Shown: positions 1 through 8,487, counted from the first letter of the stretch. The stretch: 64,000 nt of DNA from Paractinoplanes aksuensis (GCF_024137025.1 NZ_JAMYJR010000032.1:1-64000), one strand, 5' to 3'. Made by a program: numbers and translations. The notes: a model not told the origin generated them from the sequence alone.

Positions 1-78
1 CCCGCCCAACGCCATCCAGCGATCAAGAAGACCAACGTCAAGACCCCAAAACGACGAAACCGATGTTAAACGCGAAGC

Positions 79-879
79 TCAGATGATCGGGCGGAACAGT
101 CCGAGGGCGATCGTGCAGCCCAGCGTCGCCGCCGAGAGAGCCACCGCGGCAATGACGAGGGCGGTGTCGGCCGTGCGGAAGACCTGTTTGCGGGCGTACG
201 TGCGGGGGAGGCCCGAGTCGAAGCCGCGGGCGTCCATGGCTACCGCGAGGCGGCCGCCGCGGCGCAGGGCGCCGACCAGCAGGGCGAAGGCGGTCGAGAC
301 GAACAGGCGCAGCACGGCGATCGGGTTGCGGCCGGCGTCGATGCCGCGGGCTCGGCGGGCCAGCGTCAGCATCTGCCATTCGGCGCCCAGCAAGGGCAGC
401 AGGCGGAAGGCGGCCAGCGCGCCGATCGCGAAGCGGGCCGGGGCCTTGGCGTTCTGCACCAGGGCGTCGGCCAGGTCGGTCGGGTCGGTGGTGGCGAAGA
501 CCAGCACGCCGGGCACGGCCACCGCGAACAGGCGCAGGATCAGGCCCAGCGCGGCCATCAGCACGCCGGTGGTGACGTCGAACGGGCCCAGGTCGAGCAG
601 CAGCGGGCCGGTGCGTTCGGCGGCGAACAGCACCATCGTCACCAACAGGCCGAACGCGCCGATCAGCAGCGGCCAGGCCCGCTTGACCAGGGTGGACCAG
701 CGCACGCCGAACAGCGGGACGACGGCCAGTTCGACGGCCAGCGCGATCGCGGGGGTCAGCGGGTCGAGCGTCGAGATCAGCGGCAGCGAGAAGAGCAGCG
801 CCGCCGCCAGTTTGGCCACCGGGTTGCGGCGGGCCAGCGGGGCCGACGGGTCGGCGATCGGCTGCAGGGCGAGGGTCAC
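79..879 (-). CDS. ykoC: ECF transporter T component (thiamine/HMP uptake), YkoC-like
   Basis: Energy-coupling-factor transmembrane protein of about 266 residues that couples the ATPase to the substrate-binding S component. The N-terminal part holds hydrophobic segments (AALLFSLPLISTL, LAVELAVVPLFGV), and the C-terminal half has the coupling-helix motifs typical of EcfT (RARGID and AMDARGFDSG). I place the start at a GTG that overlaps the stop of the ATPase gene in a GTGA arrangement, so the two are translationally coupled; the open frame continues upstream but only in the shadow of the ATPase gene. It is the last gene of the riboswitch-controlled ykoE-ykoD-ykoC operon. The 78 bases beyond its stop to the window edge hold nothing I recognise. 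Confidence 0.88.
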   Translation of the reverse strand: MTLALQPIADPSAPLARRNPVAKLAAALLFSLPLISTLDPLTPAIALAVELAVVPLFGVRWSTLVKRAWPLLIGAFGLLVTMVLFAAERTGPLLLDLGPFDVTTGVLMAALGLILRLFAVAVPGVLVFATTDPTDLADALVQNAKAPARFAIGALAAFRLLPLLGAEWQMLTLARRARGIDAGRNPIAVLRLFVSTAFALLVGALRRGGRLAVAMDARGFDSGLPRTYARKQVFRTADTALVIAAVALSAATLGCTIALGLFRPII

Positions 880-2312
880 GGGCGGCCGCCGGGGCGACGG
901 TGGGGGAGGGGGGCGTGCAGGCGGGCGGTCCCCAGCGGATGGGTGCGGTCGGCCACGGTCTGCACGAAGTCGTCGTCGTGGGTGACCGCGATGATGCCGT
1001 GGCCGTCGTCGCGCAGCGTGGCCAGCAGGGTGACCAGCTCGATCCAGGTGCGCCTGTCCTGGCCGAACGTGGGCTCGTCGAGCACCAGCAGCCGCGGCGC
1101 CGTGGCCAGCGCGGTGGCTACGCTCAGCCGGCGGGCCTCGCCCCCGGAGAGGGTGTACGGGTTGGCCCCGGCCAGTTTGCTCAGGCGCAGCCGGTCGAGC
1201 AGGTCGTCGACGATCCGGGTCACCTCGGCCGTCGGCCGGCCCAGCCGGCGCGGGCCCACCGCGAGCTCGTCGGCGACGCGGGCGGTGACGAACTGGTGTT
1301 CCGGGTTCTGGAAGACCGAGCCGATCCGGCCGGTCAGGGTGGCCGCCCGCCACCGGTGCGGCGGGCGCTCGTCGCCGAAGCCGCGCACCTGGCCGCCGGT
1401 CGGGGCGAGCAGGCCACCCAGCACGAGGGCCAGCGTCGACTTCCCGGCGCCGTTGGGGCCGGTCACGGCCAGCACCTCACCTGCCCCCACGGACAGCGAC
1501 GCCGGGGCCAGCCGCTGTCGCACGGCAACGTCCGATGCCCGTACGAGCTCGGGGCCGGCGGGCCGGGCCGACTTGAGCGGCGGGATCGTGAAGCCGGGCA
1601 CCCAGACACCCTCGTCGGCCAGCCGGTCGCCGTACGCCGCGAAGACCATCTCGGGTGCGCCGTCGGCCCGGATCCCGCCGCCCGCCTCGAGCACCACCAC
1701 CCGGTCGACCAGGGGCAGCGCCTCGGCCACCCGGTGCTCGACCAGGATCATCGTCTGCTGAGCGAGCGCGGCCAGGGACTCGCGGATCAGCTCGGCCCCG
1801 GCCGGGTCGAGGTTGGCCGTCGGCTCGTCGAGCAACAGCAGCCCCGGTCGCAGCGCCAGCACTCCGGCCAGGGCCAGCCGCTGGGCCTCGCCGCCGGAGA
1901 GCGCGGCCGTGGAGCGGGTGATCGGGTAGGGGAAGCCGACCCGGTCGAGCGCGTCGCTGACCCAGGGCCAGATCTGTGCCGCCGGCACCCCGCGGTTCTC
2001 GAGCCCGAACGCCACGTCGTCCCCGCTGCGGGCCATCACCAGCTGGGTCTGCGGATCCTGGAAGACGATGCCCGCCTGGTGGCGGGCCTCGAGCGGGTCG
2101 AGCCCGTCGATCTCGATGGTGCCCGCGGCCTCACCCGAGTCTTCCGGGAGCAGCCCGGCCAGCGCAGCGAGCAGGGTGCTCTTGCCGGCCCCGGACGGGC
2201 CGAGCAGGAGCACCCGCTCGCCGTGCGCGATGTGCAGGTCGACGTCGCGGACGGCCCAGGCGCGCCGGCCGGCATGGCGCCAGCCGAATCCGCGGAGGAC
2301 GACCTCACTCAT
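876..2312 (-). CDS. ykoD: ECF transporter duplicated ATPase, YkoD-like
   Basis: About 478 residues with two ABC ATPase halves in one chain. Walker A motifs are GPSGAGKST near residue 40 and GPNGAGKST in the second half; both halves have an ABC signature (LSGGEAQRLAL and LSGGEARRLSV) and a Walker B followed by a glutamate (LLLLDEPTANLD, LLVLDEPTFGQD). Fused A1/A2 subunits are usual for YkoD-type thiamine-precursor transporters. It lies 19 bp after ykoE and overlaps ykoC by 4 bp. I prefer the ATG giving MSEVVLRG over an upstream start six codons earlier because it begins at the usual family N-terminus. Substrate (HMP or thiamine) is inferred from ykoE and the riboswitch. Confidence 0.9.
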   Translation of the reverse strand: MSEVVLRGFGWRHAGRRAWAVRDVDLHIAHGERVLLLGPSGAGKSTLLAALAGLLPEDSGEAAGTIEIDGLDPLEARHQAGIVFQDPQTQLVMARSGDDVAFGLENRGVPAAQIWPWVSDALDRVGFPYPITRSTAALSGGEAQRLALAGVLALRPGLLLLDEPTANLDPAGAELIRESLAALAQQTMILVEHRVAEALPLVDRVVVLEAGGGIRADGAPEMVFAAYGDRLADEGVWVPGFTIPPLKSARPAGPELVRASDVAVRQRLAPASLSVGAGEVLAVTGPNGAGKSTLALVLGGLLAPTGGQVRGFGDERPPHRWRAATLTGRIGSVFQNPEHQFVTARVADELAVGPRRLGRPTAEVTRIVDDLLDRLRLSKLAGANPYTLSGGEARRLSVATALATAPRLLVLDEPTFGQDRRTWIELVTLLATLRDDGHGIIAVTHDDDFVQTVADRTHPLGTARLHAPLPHRRPGGRP

Positions 2313-2331
2313 ATCTGCCAATCGAACCAAA

Positions 2332-2904
2332 TCAGACGAGCGCGCGCGACCGACCGGCCGGGAAACGGTCGAGCACGCCGGTCTGGGCCAGCGCGCGGGT
2401 CAGCAGCACGCTGCCCAGCCCGGCGATGACCAGGGCCGACACCCCGGTGATGAGGATGTAGGGAATCCGCATGGTGGCCCACGACGTGCCGCCGTACCAG
2501 ACGAAGGCGTCGTAGACCGCGGCCACGACGCCGGCCGTCGCGCCCGCCAGCAGGGCCACCGGCAGCCGGTAGACCTTGTAGGCGAACAGCGCGAAGATCA
2601 GCTCGGCCCCCAGCGCCTCGAGCGGGCCCTGGATGACGATCGTCCAGCCCCAGCTGACGCCGATCGCCACCGAGACGAGCGAGGCCAGCGAGAGGGTGAA
2701 GAACGCCGCGCCCGGCTTGCGGACGATCAGCGCGCCGAGCACGGCCGGCACCAGCCAGACGCCGTAGAGCACGGCCCGGCCGGGCAGCGGGATGGCGTCG
2801 GCGGGGCCGTTCCAGAGCAGGCCCCAGGCCCAGAAGATCACGCCGAAGGCCACGGCGATGATCGAGGCGATGACGATGTCTATCGTCCGCCAGCGGTTGT
2901 TCAT
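2332..2904 (-). CDS. ykoE: ECF transporter S component for thiamine/HMP, YkoE
   Basis: About 190 residues, with six hydrophobic segments and the aromatic pattern of YkoE family proteins (FWAWGLLWNG near the N-terminus, SWGWTIVIQGPLEALGAEL mid-protein, YDAFVWYGG near the C-terminus). YkoE binds hydroxymethylpyrimidine or thiamine and hands it to YkoC/YkoD. The start MNNRWRTIDI is chosen because GGGAGG lies 7 bases upstream; a longer frame exists but has no such site. It is the first gene of the operon and its leader carries the TPP riboswitch described next, so it should be repressed when thiamine pyrophosphate is plentiful. Confidence 0.92.
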   Translation of the reverse strand: MNNRWRTIDIVIASIIAVAFGVIFWAWGLLWNGPADAIPLPGRAVLYGVWLVPAVLGALIVRKPGAAFFTLSLASLVSVAIGVSWGWTIVIQGPLEALGAELIFALFAYKVYRLPVALLAGATAGVVAAVYDAFVWYGGTSWATMRIPYILITGVSALVIAGLGSVLLTRALAQTGVLDRFPAGRSRALV

Positions 2905-2989
2905 GATGGAACCTCCCAGTTTGTACCGGGAGGAGACGCACGCCATGACCGGGCCGGAACCCGGGCACGGCGCGGCTGGAGAAAAGACC

Positions 2990-3075
2990 GAACTTCCTGC
3001 GCTGGCATTACCCAGATCAGGTGCGAGGGTCTGCGGTGGCCCGCACTCTCAGCGCTGTGCGCTCCCCTGTCGGAT
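2990..3075 (-). promoter_or_regulatory. TPP riboswitch (THI element)
   Basis: Read on the minus strand the segment contains the diagnostic blocks of the thiamine pyrophosphate aptamer in order: GGGGAGC, GCTGAGAGTGCGGGCCACCGC, then GACCCTCGCACCTGATC and TGGGTAATGCCAGCGCAGG. CUGAGA and the ACCUGAUCUGGGUAAUGCCAGCG block are the conserved ligand-binding core. It lies about 85 bases upstream of the ykoE start. In high-GC actinomycetes this class usually acts on translation initiation; I see no clear intrinsic terminator after the aptamer. Confidence 0.97.
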
Positions 3076-3158
3076 GCTGACGTGCTGTGGTGCTGTGGTG
3101 CTGTGTTTCGATGAAACTAACACTGCCAGGGGTAACGCAACAGCGAGGGAGTGATCAC

Positions 3159-3980
3159 ATGGAGATCGAGGCGCGTGGGCTGACCTTCGACGTGTACGAG
3201 GGTGGGCCCGCCGACGGCGATCCCGTGCTCCTCCTCCACGGCTTTCCACAGGACCATCGCGAATTCGATCTGTTAGCGCCGAAACTGCACGCGGCCGGCC
3301 TCAGGACGTACGCCCTGGATCAGCGCGGCACCTCACCCGGCGCCCGCCCGGCCGGGGTCGGCGCCTACCACCTGAGCGAGCCGACCGCCGACGCGGTGGC
3401 CGTGCTGGACGCCCTCGGGGTGGAGTCGGCCCACGTCATCGGGCACGACTGGGGCGCGATCGTCGGCTGGTGGCTGGCCTCGCACCACCCCGACCGGGTG
3501 CGCACCCTGACCGCCGTCTCGGTGCCGCACCCCAAGGCACTCGGCCTGGCCCTGCGCACGCGCGCGTCCCAGCGGGCCCGGATGGCGTACTTCAAGGTCT
3601 TCCAGTCCCGCCAGGCCGAGCGCCTGCTGCTGGCCCGGAACGGCGCCGTGCTGCGAGGAATGTTCAAGCCGATCGGCGCGCGCGGCGACCAGTACGTCGA
3701 GTCGATGCTGCACGACCCGGCCCGGCTCACGGCCGGCCTGAACTGGTACCGCGCGACCACCGGCAGTTCGCCCGACACACCCGGCGTCATCCAGGTGCCG
3801 ACCACCTACGTCTGGAGCGACAAGGACGGCGTGGTCTCGCTGACGGCCGCGCTGCGTACGCGGGACTGGGTCGACTCCGACTACGAGATGGTCGCTATGC
3901 GCGGTATCAGCCACTGGGTCCCGGAGCAGGCAGCCACTGCCCTGGCCGAGGCGGCACTCCGCCGTATCGGCCGAGTTTGA
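3159..3980 (+). CDS. Alpha/beta hydrolase, epoxide hydrolase / haloalkane dehalogenase type
   Basis: About 273 residues. It has the oxyanion-hole motif HGFPQD near residue 27, the nucleophile elbow GHDWGA with Asp near residue 97, and a late His in GISHWVPEQ near residue 251, so an Asp-His-acid triad of the epoxide hydrolase type rather than a serine esterase. Substrate cannot be read from the sequence. The ATG is preceded by a purine-rich GCGAGGGA site; a frame extension upstream lies over the TPP aptamer on the other strand and is not believed. It stands alone between the divergent ykoE operon and a small membrane protein. Confidence 0.85.
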   Translation: MEIEARGLTFDVYEGGPADGDPVLLLHGFPQDHREFDLLAPKLHAAGLRTYALDQRGTSPGARPAGVGAYHLSEPTADAVAVLDALGVESAHVIGHDWGAIVGWWLASHHPDRVRTLTAVSVPHPKALGLALRTRASQRARMAYFKVFQSRQAERLLLARNGAVLRGMFKPIGARGDQYVESMLHDPARLTAGLNWYRATTGSSPDTPGVIQVPTTYVWSDKDGVVSLTAALRTRDWVDSDYEMVAMRGISHWVPEQAATALAEAALRRIGRV

Positions 3981-4011
3981 TTCCTGTTCACTTTGGGGAA
4001 TCGGCAGCGTC

Positions 4012-4560
4012 ATGTCAGACGAGGTGCGTGGCAAGCACGAAACTGAGAAACAGCGCTGGGACCGTAACTTCGCCGACCTGCTGCAGGAGCTGCGGGTCGC
4101 GCAGACCGGCATCCAGATCCTCTTCGCCTTCCTGCTGACGCTGCCGTTCAGCAACCGCTTCACCGAAGTGACCCAGTTCCAGAAGGACGTCTACGTGGTG
4201 GCGCTGCTGGCCGCGGCCGGCGCCACCGCCATGATCATCGCGCCCGTCGCCTTCCACCGGGCGTTGTTCCGTCAGGGCCGCAAGCCCGAACTGGTGCGCT
4301 ACGCCCACGCGATGGCCACCGGGGGCCTGTTCTTCCTGCTCGTCTCCATGGTCAGCGCGGTCCTGCTGGTCACCGACTTCATCCTGGCCCGGCCGATCGC
4401 GTTCGTCTTCACCGGACTGGCCGCCCTCTTCTTCCTGACCTTCTGGGCCGCGGTGCCGTTCTTCCGGCGCAACTGGATCGACGATGACGACGAGGAGGAG
4501 GACGAGCGGGTCAGCGGCACCGACGTCAAGGCCGGCGAGACCGCAGACCGAGTCTCCTGA
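4012..4560 (+). CDS. DUF6328-like four-helix membrane protein
   Basis: About 182 residues. A hydrophilic N-terminus (through QRWDRNFADLLQELRVAQTG) is followed by four hydrophobic segments (IQILFAFLLTLPF, VVALLAAAGATAMIIAPV, ATGGLFFLLVSMVSAVLLV, IAFVFTGLAALFFLTFWAAV) and a very acidic tail with a run of Asp and Glu. The ELRVAQTGIQILFAFLL stretch is the recognisable part of the DUF6328 family, whose function is unknown. Its last 35 bases overlap the end of the convergent downstream gene, which is within the acidic tail and so tolerates it. Confidence 0.8.
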   Translation: MSDEVRGKHETEKQRWDRNFADLLQELRVAQTGIQILFAFLLTLPFSNRFTEVTQFQKDVYVVALLAAAGATAMIIAPVAFHRALFRQGRKPELVRYAHAMATGGLFFLLVSMVSAVLLVTDFILARPIAFVFTGLAALFFLTFWAAVPFFRRNWIDDDDEEEDERVSGTDVKAGETADRVS

Positions 4561-5134
4561 GCTCTAGCTCGGCCAGCGCGTCGACCGCCTCGGCGTCGCC
4601 GTTGCGCCAGCTCTGCGCGATGTCCGGGCCGAGCTGGGCCAGGCGGTTCAGCGGCTGGGAGGCCAGCGCGCGCAGGGCCAGCAGGTCGCGGCCGGCGGGC
4701 GCGTCGCGTACGGCTGAAGCCACCGCGGCCCGGCGCATCCAGCGCAGCCGCAGCGGAAGCCAGCCGAAGAGCACCAGGGCCAGGGGGACCGCCACGGCGA
4801 TGACCGCGACCACCCAGGCCATCGTGTCGACGACGTCCTGGGTCTGGCGGCCTGCTTCGGCCAGTGAGCGGGCGGCCGAGGCGGCCCCCTCGAACGGCCG
4901 GACGAGTTGGTCACCGACGAGCGGCACCCCGCCGACCTTGCTGCCGGCGTCGCTCAGGTTGTCGGCTATGCCGCCGCCGGCGCTCTCGAGTCTCGCGCCC
5001 GGCACGCCGAGTTTCTCGACCATGTCGTTGACCCACAGGCCGGCCCGGATCCACGCGTAGACCCAGAGAACGACGAGGATGTCGGTGAGGAGCTGGCGTA
5101 CGGCCTTGGGTACCCGGTCGGCGTAGAGCTTCAC
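4526..5134 (-). CDS. Hypothetical membrane protein with two hydrophobic segments
   Basis: About 202 residues of no family I recognise. There is a hydrophobic segment at about residues 18-35 (ILVVLWVYAWIRAGLWV) and a second at about 107-130 (AWVVAVIAVAVPLALVLFGW), with a Gly/Ser-rich amphipathic stretch between them and a basic, Leu/Arg-rich C-terminus. This layout suggests both ends in the cytoplasm with a short external loop. The gene is convergent with, and overlaps by 35 bp, the DUF6328-like gene, and it lies 26 bp downstream of zur on the same strand, so it could be a distal member of the zinc operon, although nothing in its sequence suggests metal binding. Confidence 0.7.
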   Translation of the reverse strand: MKLYADRVPKAVRQLLTDILVVLWVYAWIRAGLWVNDMVEKLGVPGARLESAGGGIADNLSDAGSKVGGVPLVGDQLVRPFEGAASAARSLAEAGRQTQDVVDTMAWVVAVIAVAVPLALVLFGWLPLRLRWMRRAAVASAVRDAPAGRDLLALRALASQPLNRLAQLGPDIAQSWRNGDAEAVDALAELELRRLGLRSRRP

Positions 5135-5160
5135 GCCGACAGCGTCCCACGTGGAGCGAA

Positions 5161-5568
5161 CTAACGCTTAGCGGCGCAGTCCGGGCAGGTTCCGAAGATC
5201 TCCAACGTGTGCGAGACGTCGACGTAGCCGTGCTTGTTGGCCACCTTGTCGGCCCACGACTCGACGGCCGGGCCCTCCACCTCGACCGCGCTGCCGCAGT
5301 CCCGGCAGACCAGATGGTGGTGGTGGCCCTGGCTGCACCGCCGGTAGAGATGCTCGCCGCCGGGCGGGCGCATGACGTCGATCTCGCCCGCGTCGGCCAG
5401 CCCCTGCAGCGTGCGGTAGACCGTGGTCAGGCCCACCCGCTCACCGCGTTCCCGCAGCCGGGCGTGCAGCTCTTGCGCACTGTAGAAGCCCTCGGCCTCG
5501 GCCAGCACGGCGCTCACCGCGGTGCGCTGCTTGGTGTTGCGCTGCGCGACGTTCTGTTCGGTGCTCAC
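5161..5568 (-). CDS. zur: Fur-family zinc uptake regulator Zur
   Basis: About 135 residues. The N-terminal half is the Fur winged helix (AVSAVLAEAEGFYSAQELHARL, LTTVYRTLQGLADAGEIDVM). The metal sites are visible: HHHHLVCRDCG in the middle and FGTCPDCAAKR at the C-terminus give the two Cys-x2-Cys pairs of the structural zinc site. It is the last of five co-directional genes znuA-znuC-znuB-arsR-zur, which with the Zur-box before znuA makes Zur rather than iron-sensing Fur the likely assignment and predicts autoregulation. Its ATG overlaps the arsR stop (ATGA). Confidence 0.9.
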   Translation of the reverse strand: MSTEQNVAQRNTKQRTAVSAVLAEAEGFYSAQELHARLRERGERVGLTTVYRTLQGLADAGEIDVMRPPGGEHLYRRCSQGHHHHLVCRDCGSAVEVEGPAVESWADKVANKHGYVDVSHTLEIFGTCPDCAAKR

Positions 5569-5861
5569 GATCGGACCTCCCTCGCGTGACTGACAGCGTC
5601 GGCGACGATGTGCGCGACGTGATCGTCCACCAGCGAGTATGCGATCTCCCGGCCACGTCGTGCACCCCGCACCACCCCGGCGCCGCGCAGCACCCGCAGA
5701 TGCTGCGAGACCAGCGGCTGCGGCGCCCCGAGCTTCTCGACCAGCTCGTGCACGCAGCGCTCACCGGCGCCCAGCTCGGCCACAATAGCGACCCGGATCG
5801 GCGCGGACAGGGCCCGCAGCAGCTCACCGGCGGACTCGTACGCCTCGTAACCGCTCGTCAT
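5565..5861 (-). CDS. ArsR/SmtB-family metal-responsive repressor
   Basis: About 98 residues of the ArsR winged-helix fold: LLRALSAPIRVAIVAELGAGERCVHELVEKLGAPQPLVSQHLRVLRGAGVV. It has a single Cys (ERCVHEL) and a C-terminal helix with the spacing D-D-H-V-A-H-I-V-A-D-A-V-S-H-A, which matches the alpha-5 metal site (Asp, His, His) of zinc sensors such as SmtB/KmtR-type proteins. It is embedded in the znu operon between znuB (6 bp) and zur (4 bp overlap). Mycobacteria carry a comparable SmtB-Zur pair, so a zinc efflux or storage role for this repressor is likely. Its targets are not visible here. Confidence 0.9.
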   Translation of the reverse strand: MTSGYEAYESAGELLRALSAPIRVAIVAELGAGERCVHELVEKLGAPQPLVSQHLRVLRGAGVVRGARRGREIAYSLVDDHVAHIVADAVSHAREVRS

Positions 5862-5867
5862 CAGGCC

Positions 5868-6737
5868 TCAGACTTTCTGCAGTACGACATCGGGCGGCTC
5901 CACCTCGTGCGGCGGGTGGGAGCGTCGCCGCACGATCCGCCAACCGGCGGCGCCGATCGTGATGGCGACGAAGACGGCCAGGGCCAGGATCACCGTGGTG
6001 GCGCCGGGCGGGGTGTCGGCCTCGGCCGAGACGACCACGCCGGCGCCCGCCGCGACCAGCCCGATCACCATCGCCGCGGCCATGGTGGTGCGGAAACCGC
6101 GGGTGACCTGCTGGGCGGCGGCGACCGGGATGACCATCAGGGCCGAGACCAGCAACAACCCCACCGTACGCATGGCGATGGTCACCGTCACGGCCGTGGT
6201 CACGGCCATCACGATGTTGAGCGCGCGCACCGGCAGGCCACTGACCCGGGCATACTCCTCGTCGTTGCAGACCGCGAACAGCGCCGGGCGGAACGCCACC
6301 ATGGCGATCAGCACCGCCGCCCCGAGCACCGCGATCACCGCGATGTCCTCGGGCGACGTGGTGATCAGCGAGCCGAACAGGTATTGCACGAGGCTGTTGC
6401 TGTTGGCGTCGTCGGACAGCGCGACCAGCACCACGCCACCGGCGATACCGCCGTAGAAGAGAAGGGCCAGGGCCAGGTCGCCCGAGGTGCGGCCGCGCTC
6501 GCGGATCAGTTCGACCCCGACCGCGCCGATCGCGGCCACGATGACCGCGCTGAGCACGGGGGACTGGTTGAGCAGCAGACCCACGCCGACGCCGGTCAGC
6601 GCGACGTGGCCGATGCCGTCGCCGATCAGCGACAGCCGGCGTTGCACCAGGTAGATGCCGAGCGCGGGCGCGGCCAGACCGATGATCAGGGCGCCCATCA
6701 GGGCCCGCATCATGAAGTCGTACTGAAAAAGATCGAT
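5868..6737 (-). CDS. znuB: Zinc ABC transporter permease ZnuB (probable ATC start)
   Basis: ABC-3 family permease with about eight hydrophobic segments; recognisable blocks include IGDGIGHVALTGVGVGLL and NIVMAVTTAVTVTIAMRTVGLLLVSALMVIPVAAA. The first ATG in frame is at 6713, giving 281 residues, but it has no ribosome-binding site. Eight codons further up an ATC at 6735-6737 lies 7 bases after a strong AAAGGAG and would add I/M-DLFQYDF, which is the normal start of ZnuB-type permeases. No ATG, GTG or TTG lies between the znuC stop and the 6713 ATG in this frame. I therefore give the extended coordinates; the conventional call is 5868..6713. Confidence 0.85.
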   Translation of the reverse strand: MDLFQYDFMMRALMGALIIGLAAPALGIYLVQRRLSLIGDGIGHVALTGVGVGLLLNQSPVLSAVIVAAIGAVGVELIRERGRTSGDLALALLFYGGIAGGVVLVALSDDANSNSLVQYLFGSLITTSPEDIAVIAVLGAAVLIAMVAFRPALFAVCNDEEYARVSGLPVRALNIVMAVTTAVTVTIAMRTVGLLLVSALMVIPVAAAQQVTRGFRTTMAAAMVIGLVAAGAGVVVSAEADTPPGATTVILALAVFVAITIGAAGWRIVRRRSHPPHEVEPPDVVLQKV

Positions 6738-6781
6738 TGGTTTACTCCTTTCTTGGGCGGCGGTGGGGTGGTTGGAAGGGC

Positions 6782-7561
6782 CTAATTCGCCGCGATCCGG
6801 TCGGTGGGGGCTACGCAGATGCCGGTCGGCTGCGGCACCGCGTGCGGGTGCACGTGGTCGTGGTCGGGCTCGGCGTGGTGACCGGCCGGCTCGGGCGGCG
6901 GGCCCACGTGCGCGATGCGGCCCTCGTGCACGACGACGGCCCGGTCGATCAGCGGCCGCAGCGGGCCGAGCTCGTGCGCGACCAGCAGGATCGAGCCGCC
7001 GGTGGACTGGAACCGGCCCAGCGCGGCCGCGAAGGCCTCCTGGCTGGCCGCGTCCACCCCGGCCGTGGGCTCGTCGAGCACGAGCAGGTCGGGCTTACCG
7101 GCCAGGGCGCGGGCGATGAGCGTCCGCTGCTGCTGGCCACCCGACAACGTCGTCACCGGGTCGTTGATCCGGTCCAGCAGGCCGACGGCGGTCAGCGCGT
7201 CGCGCACCGCGGTCTTGTCGGCCGTCCGGGGCAGCCGGAAGATGCCGCCCCGGGCCAGCCGGCCGGACGCCACGACCTCGCCGACCGTGGCCGGCACACC
7301 GCTGCCCGCGCCCAGCCGCTGCGGCACGTACCCGATGCGGGCCCAGTCCTTGAACTTGCGACGCGGCGTGCCGAACAGATCGATCTCGCCCCGGGTCAGC
7401 GGGGTGAGGCCGAGGATCGTACGGATGAGGGTGGATTTTCCGGAGCCGTTGGCCCCGAGGATCGCCACGACCTCGCCCGCGCCGACCTCGAACGAGACGT
7501 CGTGCAGGATCTCGCGGCCGTCGTAGCCGACCGCGGCGTGGCTGACCGACACGACAGTCAT
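6782..7561 (-). CDS. znuC: Zinc ABC transporter ATP-binding protein ZnuC
   Basis: About 259 residues with Walker A GANGSGKST, signature LSGGQQQRTLIARAL and Walker B LLVLDEPTAGVD. Following the ATPase core the C-terminus is His-rich (GHHAEPDHDHVHPHAV), a metal-buffering tail seen in zinc importers. The start MTVVSVSH overlaps the znuA stop as ATGA; a start three codons earlier is possible but less well coupled. Together with ZnuA and ZnuB it forms a high-affinity Zn(II) importer at the cytoplasmic membrane. Confidence 0.92.
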   Translation of the reverse strand: MTVVSVSHAAVGYDGREILHDVSFEVGAGEVVAILGANGSGKSTLIRTILGLTPLTRGEIDLFGTPRRKFKDWARIGYVPQRLGAGSGVPATVGEVVASGRLARGGIFRLPRTADKTAVRDALTAVGLLDRINDPVTTLSGGQQQRTLIARALAGKPDLLVLDEPTAGVDAASQEAFAAALGRFQSTGGSILLVAHELGPLRPLIDRAVVVHEGRIAHVGPPPEPAGHHAEPDHDHVHPHAVPQPTGICVAPTDRIAAN

Positions 7562-8466
7562 CACGAACACCCCAATCCGGCGGTCAGCGCGGTCAGGTTC
7601 TGCCGCATGACACCGAGGTAGTCACCCTTGTTGTCCACGAGCCCCTCCAGCGGATCGAGGACGGCCGTCCTCGCGCCGACCTCCCGCGCGATGGTCTCGG
7701 CCACGGCCGGGCTGACCAAGGTCTCGAAGAAGATCGTGGTGGTGCCGGTCTCCCGGGCCTCCTTGGCCACCGCGGCCAGCCGCTGCGGCGAGGGCTCGGC
7801 CTCGGGGTCGATGCCACTGATACCCACCTGGTGCAGGTCGTAGCGGCTCGCGAGATAGGCGAAGGCCGTGTGGCTGGTCACCAGCTCGTGGCGCTCGCAG
7901 GTCTTGAGGCCGTCGGTGAACTCGGTGTTCAGCGTGCCCAGCTCTTTTGCGAGAGCGGTGGCCCGCTCGCGATAGCCCGCCGCGTGCTCGGGGTCGGCCT
8001 CGGCCAGGCGCTCGCCCAACTTCTCGGCGATGGTCGAGAAACGGACGGGGTCGAGCCAGACGTGCGGGTCCTCGCCGTGCTCGGCCTCTTCGTGCTCGTG
8101 GCCGTGGTCGTCCTCGCCGCCGGCGGGCAGCAGGGTCACGACCGAGGCGGCGTCGAACGAGCTGTCTGCGGCCTCCTGGGCGATCGCCTCGTCGACGGCC
8201 GGCTGGAAGCCCTTGATGTAGACCGCGAGCTCGGCCTCGGCGACGTCACCGACCTGGCGCGGGGTGAGCTCGATGTCGTGCGGCTCGGCGCCGGGCTTGG
8301 TGAGGTTCGTGACGCTGACCACGTCGCCTCCGATCCGCTCGCTGAGGAACTGCAGCGGATAGAACGCCGTGACGATCTCGAACTTCCCGTCGGCCGCCGC
8401 GGTCTGACCGCCGCAGCCGGCGAGGGCAGCGGAAACGAGCAGGGCGGGAAGCAGACGGCGGCGCAT
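7561..8466 (-). CDS. znuA: Zinc-binding lipoprotein ZnuA (cluster A-1 solute-binding protein)
   Basis: About 301 residues. A basic N-terminus, a hydrophobic segment and the lipobox LAGC mark a lipoprotein signal. The mature protein has the family histidines (AEPHDIEL, HVWLDPVRF, SHTAFAYLASRY) and an acidic His-rich loop (DDHGHEHEEAEHGEDPH) typical of zinc rather than manganese binders. First gene of the zinc operon; the Zur-box palindrome is 22 bases upstream of the ATG. A GTG nine bases earlier (8475) is an alternative start and has GGAG close in front of it. Confidence 0.93.
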   Translation of the reverse strand: MRRRLLPALLVSAALAGCGGQTAAADGKFEIVTAFYPLQFLSERIGGDVVSVTNLTKPGAEPHDIELTPRQVGDVAEAELAVYIKGFQPAVDEAIAQEAADSSFDAASVVTLLPAGGEDDHGHEHEEAEHGEDPHVWLDPVRFSTIAEKLGERLAEADPEHAAGYRERATALAKELGTLNTEFTDGLKTCERHELVTSHTAFAYLASRYDLHQVGISGIDPEAEPSPQRLAAVAKEARETGTTTIFFETLVSPAVAETIAREVGARTAVLDPLEGLVDNKGDYLGVMRQNLTALTAGLGCS

Positions 8467-8487
8467 AGCAACCACTGTCTCCGAGAA

